Shown here piece by piece: positions 26,743 through 31,180 of a stretch of DNA of 31,180 bases. Every line of letters begins with the position of its first letter. Positions within the stretch are counted from its first letter, which is position 1. Made by a program: the position numbers and the translations under genes. Source of the DNA: an uncultured Collinsella sp. (lineage in GTDB: Bacteria; Actinomycetota; Coriobacteriia; Coriobacteriales; Coriobacteriaceae); the NCBI GenBank assembly GCA_900759045.1, contig CAAETU010000060.1:1-31180 (forward strand), read 5' to 3'. The notes beneath the pieces were generated by a model. The model saw only the letters and a list, made by a program, of their open reading frames with translations, was not told where the DNA came from and made no database searches.

Positions 26743-29737
26743 ATCGCTCGACAAGCACGCGCTTAAGTCTGCCTTCGACCAGGCGCTCATACAGACGCCT
26801 TGTCTCGGGCTCGGGCACGCCTTGAACCTGCTCTCTTAGGTGGTGCATATGGCCGCTGTACAGCTCAACAACATCGCGACGTCGTCCCGCCGCACCGTAA
26901 ACGCGCATGGCGCAGCGAACCATGTCCTCGCGCGCCGTCTCCTGGCGAAGCCCCGATTCCACGAGCCAAATTGCCGATTGCAGGTCATTTTCCTCGAGAG
27001 CGGCATTCGCTCCCCTAATCATGCAGTCGATGTACTTGGATTGCATAATGTGGCGCATACGCGTAAAGAACGTGGGATTGCAACCGGTGGGAACATACAG
27101 CGGGCCCGCGTAGAGCTGCTCGACCTTAAGACATAGCTCAACCAGGTGAGGCCCTCTCGCACCCATGCGATTTCCCAAGATCTCGCGGCTCAGCTGTTCA
27201 AAGAGCCTAACATCAGTCTTAACGTAGTCGCCGTTGAGTCCAATGCACTCGTTTTGGATGAGCACACACGACTTGCCATCCGGCGTTGGACCCAAAGCCG
27301 AGCGCAAGCGCGATACCGTCGAATACAGATTGTTGCGCGCGGCGTTAAACTCGGCATGGGGCCACAACTCCATGGCGATTGTCTCGCGGTCGACCATGGC
27401 ATCCATACCCAGCGCAAGACGTTCGGCAAGTGTTGCCGCCTTTTTGCGACGCCACATCTTATCCGTGATGGGAAAACCGTCGCGCTCGGCGCGAAACGCG
27501 CCAAACATGCGCATCTCAATATGACCGATGGTATCGACAGCCTCAACCTCGCCCGCCTGGAACAGGTGCTCGCTTTCGCCCTCAAAGTCATCGCGTAGTG
27601 AATACCGCGACAGCTCGCGCACCGGAAGCTTCTTGCGAATCCTAACGGCAGGCTCGCCCAGGCAATGCATCGCAAGACGCGCAAAAAGCCGATACGATGG
27701 GTCTAAAATCCCCGAGCGATTCATAGACATCCAGGCAGCAAGATCGCTATCGCGGCCCGCAGCGGCCAGGTGCAGCGCCACGATCCAAGCTTCTGAGCCA
27801 CCGACCTGCGTCTTGCTAATGTCGAGCAGCTCCGCCTCTTCGCGAACCGATACCAGCGACGTATTGCGCAGATACGCCACGCGCTCCAGCAGCAACGCGT
27901 TTTCGCGCATGTACGTAATCGATTCGTCGGCGAGCTTGAGCACCTGGACCGCGCGGAACTTCGCGTTGACCGGCCGCCCCTCCGCCAGCGATTGCCAGCC
28001 CTCCAGCAATAGCCCAAACAGCTGAATTTGATTGTCGCGAACACGCACCGCAAAGCGGTCGAGCTCGCCAAACGCCACATCGTCGGTCACGGGCAAGCCC
28101 GCGAGCAGGCGCCGCGCCGCCAGCACCATACGCAGCCAAATGGATGGCGCCTTAAGCCCGCGGATATCGAGCGCCTCGAGTATCTGCGCCATCTTGTCAT
28201 CGCGCTCGTCGGGTTTAGCAAACGAGCCGTCGAACAGCTCCGCCAGCATATGGTCGGCCTGTATGAGAATCTCCGCGATGTCGAGCTCGCAATCATAGGC
28301 TTTGCACGCTTTGAGCTTCGCGAGAACATCGCCGTCTTCCGCTCGCTCGGTTAGGTGGCGCTTGACCTCGATATGCGCGGACAGCATGTCGAGCACCTCG
28401 CAGGATGTCTGTTCTTGCAAAACAGGGTTGGCGGGAAGCCCCAGGTCATTATCGCCGTAAAAGGCGATAGTGAGCGCCTGGGCTATTTTCCAGGTAGCGG
28501 GGTCGAGCTCGCGCGCCGCCTGATCGCCCGCACGTTCGATAACGGACGCCATATACCTTGCGAGCTTTGTATTGCACACGCTGACAGCCGCCAGATACAC
28601 GCCGAGTGCCTCGGCGGGTGCCGGCTCTTGCTCCTGCTTTTCCGCATTGATCATCCCCGACGCCGCGCGGCAAATGTCCCCTCCATGCCCGGTCAGGGCA
28701 AGATCGGCCCCATACTGCCCGGCTAGCTCCAACACCACACGGCGGTCCAAAAACGCATCGGCCAGGTCCATGGCCAAATCGCATCTGCCTGCCTTAATCA
28801 AAATGCGAGCAGCCCGCGATACCAGTTCGGGACGGATCTCGGCAACAAGCTTTCGCAACCTCAGGCGCGCATTGTCCTTAGCACCCAAACATCTAAAGGT
28901 GCGATCAGACGGATCCACGCCAAAAATCGGATAATCGCGCACAAAGATGGACTGGTCGACCATCGAAAGCCTCACACCGCACGCCTCTAGCTCCGCAATG
29001 TGGCCCTCGCCCATCAGTACCATCAAGCAGGCAACGATAAACAACAGGTTGTTCTCGAGCGATGCGAGATCGGCCAGCGCCGCACCGTACACGTTGACGA
29101 TTTCGTTCTCGAGCAACCCGGCAACATCGCCCTGTCCATACATTCCCGTCTGCAGGGCCGATACCAGCTCGGGCACACCCTGCGTGAGCCGATAAAAATC
29201 GAGCGATGTGCTGATCGAGAACGCCGTGGCCCATGACGAATACTCATAGGCGTGCACCTTGAGCATCTGCGCATTGACTTTTACAGAATCGCCCAGCCCG
29301 TGGATAAGCAATCGGTTGGAGGGGCGGCAGGCAATAAAGACCCCCGTCCCCGTAGCACGTAAGCTGCGGATTCGATCGATGAGGTCCTCGGTTTCGCGCT
29401 GCTCGAGATTGGGCACGTTGTCGATCGCAACGAGCGAATGGGGTTTGTCCTTAAGCTCATCGGCGACAACCTCGAGCTGCATAAAGAGCTCGCGGCCAAT
29501 CGCGCGGTCGGCCTCGATAATCCGAACCGGCCCTCGCGTGGGGTCCGATTTAACCTCCTGCACGTATTGCAGCAATACCGACGTCTTACCAAACCCGTCG
29601 GGCGCGTAAAGCAGAACGATTCCCGCCTTGCGCCCTTTAACGATGAGCTCGTTCATCAAGCGATCGCGCCGCACCATATAGCCGCCGCTCGTCGGCATCA
29701 ACTCGAGGTCGTCCGTATTGCCCAGATCGTTTACCAT
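26741..29737 (-). CDS. Large STAND-ATPase/SARP-type transcriptional regulator
   Basis: A 998-residue cytosolic regulator. Residues 20-300 form a STAND/MalT-like NTPase with Walker A APDGFGKTS (45-53) and a Walker B-like SLVAIDN (about 100-106). Residues 300-730 are helical repeats with no clear motif, probably the signal-sensing superhelix. About 735-830 is a winged-helix OmpR/SARP DNA-binding domain (HIEMRMFGAFRAERDGFPI, WRRKKAATLAERLAL, ARNNLYSTVSRLRSALG), followed by a bacterial transcriptional activator (BTAD) domain to the end. So the DNA-binding part is SARP-like, not a C-terminal LuxR helix-turn-helix. Such proteins integrate a ligand with ATP and activate nearby or distant genes. ATG 29737 has GAGGAG upstream. 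Two GACCATATG direct repeats lie just upstream, perhaps for autoregulation. Confidence 0.9.
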   Translation of the reverse strand: MVNDLGNTDDLELMPTSGGYMVRRDRLMNELIVKGRKAGIVLLYAPDGFGKTSVLLQYVQEVKSDPTRGPVRIIEADRAIGRELFMQLEVVADELKDKPHSLVAIDNVPNLEQRETEDLIDRIRSLRATGTGVFIACRPSNRLLIHGLGDSVKVNAQMLKVHAYEYSSWATAFSISTSLDFYRLTQGVPELVSALQTGMYGQGDVAGLLENEIVNVYGAALADLASLENNLLFIVACLMVLMGEGHIAELEACGVRLSMVDQSIFVRDYPIFGVDPSDRTFRCLGAKDNARLRLRKLVAEIRPELVSRAARILIKAGRCDLAMDLADAFLDRRVVLELAGQYGADLALTGHGGDICRAASGMINAEKQEQEPAPAEALGVYLAAVSVCNTKLARYMASVIERAGDQAARELDPATWKIAQALTIAFYGDNDLGLPANPVLQEQTSCEVLDMLSAHIEVKRHLTERAEDGDVLAKLKACKAYDCELDIAEILIQADHMLAELFDGSFAKPDERDDKMAQILEALDIRGLKAPSIWLRMVLAARRLLAGLPVTDDVAFGELDRFAVRVRDNQIQLFGLLLEGWQSLAEGRPVNAKFRAVQVLKLADESITYMRENALLLERVAYLRNTSLVSVREEAELLDISKTQVGGSEAWIVALHLAAAGRDSDLAAWMSMNRSGILDPSYRLFARLAMHCLGEPAVRIRKKLPVRELSRYSLRDDFEGESEHLFQAGEVEAVDTIGHIEMRMFGAFRAERDGFPITDKMWRRKKAATLAERLALGMDAMVDRETIAMELWPHAEFNAARNNLYSTVSRLRSALGPTPDGKSCVLIQNECIGLNGDYVKTDVRLFEQLSREILGNRMGARGPHLVELCLKVEQLYAGPLYVPTGCNPTFFTRMRHIMQSKYIDCMIRGANAALEENDLQSAIWLVESGLRQETAREDMVRCAMRVYGAAGRRRDVVELYSGHMHHLREQVQGVPEPETRRLYERLVEGRLKRVLVER

Positions 29738-29753
29738 ACCTGCTCCTCAACTC

Positions 29754-29787
29754 GACCATATGGACACCGTAGCTGCAGGACCATATG
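29754..29787 (-). promoter_or_regulatory. Two GACCATATG direct repeats upstream of the STAND/SARP gene
   Basis: Identical 9-mers at 29754-29762 and 29779-29787, 25 bases apart start to start, 17 to 50 bases upstream of ATG 29737. SARP-type activators often bind short direct repeats. The proximal copy is close to the ribosome-binding site, which would also fit repression. Confidence 0.35.
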
Positions 29788-29971
29788 AGCCACCCCGTGA
29801 ATAGCGTGACTTAGAGTTTTTGGCTGTCTGCCGGTACGTGTTTGGCAAGTTTTTGTACAGCGAGGCCCGATGGTAACTTATCCCCCGACCAATAGGTCTT
29901 TGCGCAGGTCAATGCGCTTGCCAGCATGTCCCATCCCATTTGCAGTGTAGCGCAGTCGGCTGTTTTTATTT

Positions 29972-29985
29972 GAGTTGCGCAACTC
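29972..29985. promoter_or_regulatory. 14-bp perfect palindrome in the regulator-nagB gap
   Basis: GAGTTGC followed by its reverse complement GCAACTC, inside an AT-rich context (TTTTTATTT immediately left). The size and symmetry suit a dimeric repressor site; target unknown. Confidence 0.35.
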
Positions 29986-30127
29986 GCCTACTCCTCGCTA
30001 CCGCCTACGACTCTATAGTGGCAAATGTGCATAGAATCTGCTATAGAATGAATCGCATAATTTAGAACCCACCAGTCAAGCACGCGGCAAGGTTACCGTC
30101 ATGCATGCACCACGGCCCATGTCCACT

Positions 30128-30157
30128 AAAAAGGCCCCCGCAAAGCGAGGGCCTTTT
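30128..30157 (-). terminator. Terminator of nagB (possibly bidirectional)
   Basis: Minus strand GGCCCTCGC, loop TTT and GCGGGGGCC (one wobble), followed by TTTTT (plus-strand 30128-30132). The plus strand also has TTTT at 30154-30157, so it can stop transcription from either side. It lies 34 bases after the nagB stop. Confidence 0.88.
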
Positions 30158-30186
30158 GAAAAGCTATGTCAGATCGCTTGGTCGCG

Positions 30187-30915
30187 TTACTCGCAGAGCG
30201 AAAGAGCGGCCTCGTCAGCAACGACGACGCAATTGGTGTGGAGCTGCAGGATCGAAGCGGGGCACTCGGGCGTAACCGGGCCATAGCACATATCGTGCAC
30301 AGCCTGAGCCTTGGCCTCGCCGTTGGCGACAACCAGGATCATGCGGGCATACATGATGGTCTGGGTGCCCATGGTGTAAGCCTGACGGGGCACATCATCG
30401 ATGCTGTCGAACAGGCGGCTGTTGGCCTGAATGGTGCTCTCGGTCAGGTCGACGCAGTGCGTACCCTTGGAGAAGTGGTCATCGGGCTCGTTGAAGCCGA
30501 TGTGGCCGTTATTACCAATGCCGAGCAGCTGCAGATCCGGGTAACCGGCGGCAGCGACGATCTTGTCGTACTCGGAGCAGGCAGCAGCTGCATCGGGGTT
30601 GGAGCCATCGGGCACGTGTGTGTTGTTCAGATCGATATTGATGTGATCGAAGAAGTTCTCGCGCATAAAGTAGTGATAGCTCTGGGGATCATCGTGCGAA
30701 AGACCACGATACTCGTCCAAGTTATAGGTGCTGACCTCGGCAAAGTCGACGTCGCCCTTCTTGTACCAAGCAGCGAGCTGTTTGTAAGCGCCAATCGGGG
30801 TGGAGCCGGTGGCAAGACCCAACACGCAATCGGGCTTGAGGATAACCTGGGCCGAAATGATATTAGCGGCCTTGCGGCTCATATCCTCGTAGTCTTTAGC
30901 TTTAATGATTTTCAT
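30187..30915 (-). CDS. nagB: Glucosamine-6-phosphate deaminase
   Basis: A 242-residue enzyme converting glucosamine-6-phosphate to fructose-6-phosphate and ammonia, the last step of amino-sugar (GlcNAc, mucin glycan, recycled peptidoglycan) catabolism. LATGSTPIGAY (34-44) binds phosphate, and the catalytic residues are Asp67 (TYNLDEY), Asn136, His138 and Glu143 in GIGNNGHIGFNEP. Asn at 136 instead of the E. coli Asp141 and the short length match the Bacillus-type, non-allosteric monomeric form. ATG 30915 has AAAGGA 8 bases upstream; the open frame runs 55 codons further through non-native sequence. No nagA or transporter gene is visible nearby. Terminated by 30128-30153. Confidence 0.95.
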   Translation of the reverse strand: MKIIKAKDYEDMSRKAANIISAQVILKPDCVLGLATGSTPIGAYKQLAAWYKKGDVDFAEVSTYNLDEYRGLSHDDPQSYHYFMRENFFDHINIDLNNTHVPDGSNPDAAAACSEYDKIVAAAGYPDLQLLGIGNNGHIGFNEPDDHFSKGTHCVDLTESTIQANSRLFDSIDDVPRQAYTMGTQTIMYARMILVVANGEAKAQAVHDMCYGPVTPECPASILQLHTNCVVVADEAALSLCE

Positions 30916-31116
30916 TACGCGTCCTTTCTCGTAGAAGAGAGGCAAGGCTTCCCTTACAAGCACTTGCCCGCGGCCCGCGTCGGCCGCAACCAACGTGTGC
31001 GGCCACCAGGGCGAGGTCGCGTAATGTATGTGTCTCGTGTCTAACCGCGTCGAGGCCCCTGCCCGTCCACGGCGACCCAAAGCTGTTTAGCTTCGGACGT
31101 TTTCCATCTTGCCACG

Positions 31117-31140
31117 GAGGGCGCCCTCTTTCAAGGGCGC
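31117..31140. repeat. Palindrome and hairpin upstream of nagB
   Basis: GAGGGCGCCCTC (31117-31128) is a perfect 12-bp palindrome whose right part also pairs with a downstream copy: GCGCCCT (31121-31127) with AGGGCGC (31134-31140). No T-run follows on either strand. It lies about 200 bases upstream of nagB, and I cannot tell whether it belongs to nagB control or to a gene outside the window. Confidence 0.35.
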
Positions 31141-31151
31141 GCATCAATCAG

Positions 31152-31167
31152 CTCTCCTACTGGAGAG
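31152..31167. repeat. Short hairpin at the right window edge
   Basis: CTCTCC (31152-31157) and GGAGAG (31162-31167) with loop TACT. The GGAGAGAG could also be a ribosome-binding site for a plus-strand gene starting beyond the window. Confidence 0.3.
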
Positions 31168-31180
31168 AGATCCGCAAAGA

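Larger units (their letters stand above)
29738..30186. other. 449-base gap between the STAND regulator and nagB
   Basis: No gene. It contains two GACCATATG direct repeats (29754-29787), a 14-bp palindrome GAGTTGCGCAACTC (29972-29985), two plus-strand TAGAAT -10-like boxes (30032-30037 and 30044-30049) without good -35 boxes, and the nagB terminator (30128-30153). AT content rises around 29800-30060. A short plus-strand transcript ending at 30157 is conceivable but not demonstrated. Confidence 0.5.

Overview
This is a GC-rich, gene-dense stretch of chromosome that fits a gut actinobacterium of the class Coriobacteriia, most likely Collinsella or a close relative. That assignment is inferred from the gene set and style (type III glutamine synthetase, a large STAND/SARP regulator, several Fe-ADH-fold dehydrogenases, GTG starts with strong AGGAGG sites), not from a database match. 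I see no phage, insertion sequence, CRISPR array or clear genomic island. The window begins inside a sensor-kinase-like gene and ends in the upstream region of nagB. Left part (1-10549): the tail of a histidine-kinase-like gene converges on guaA (GMP synthase). ansA (type I asparaginase) runs divergently from guaA. Next comes a small divergent pair, an XRE regulator and a 129-residue HAD-like protein, sharing a perfect 24-bp palindrome. A long minus-strand series follows, listed in transcription order: an iron-type alcohol dehydrogenase, two tandem glycerol-dehydrogenase paralogues, a multi-cluster ferredoxin-type protein, ychF and a small DUF1648 membrane protein. Intrinsic terminators between several of these genes show that they are not one simple operon. 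Middle (10550-15900): a 500-base non-coding gap precedes a probable plus-strand operon of two tandem helical-repeat (TPR-like) paralogues and a single gene fusing MurT and GatD, the lipid II isoglutaminyl synthase. It ends at a 12-bp terminator. Downstream lie an array of alternating inverted 15-mers at exactly 40-base steps and a tRNA-Glu(UUC) gene with its own promoter and terminator. Right part (15857-31180): a flavodoxin/ferredoxin (EFR1-type) gene and glnN-type glnA lie on the minus strand. Divergent from glnA is a methionine operon, metF, a free-standing MetH reactivation-domain gene and metH lacking that domain. UPF0210/DUF711, a class I methyltransferase and a YhbY-type RNA-binding protein follow on the plus strand. 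A 998-residue STAND-ATPase/SARP-type regulator and nagB lie on the minus strand. Together the genes cover nitrogen and amide metabolism (guaA, ansA, glnA, murT-gatD, nagB), one-carbon/methionine metabolism, and polyol/alcohol redox chemistry of a fermentative anaerobe. The most unusual material is non-coding: a nested 142-base palindrome with perfect 36-bp arms (25030-25171), the 40-base-period array (15456-15590), a 75-base imperfect palindrome between glnA and metF (19097-19171), and a nested inverted repeat between the two gldA genes (8027-8088). These look like small non-autonomous or REP-like elements, or structured RNAs. The most notable coding features are the MurT-GatD fusion and the uncharacterised paralogue pair in front of it.
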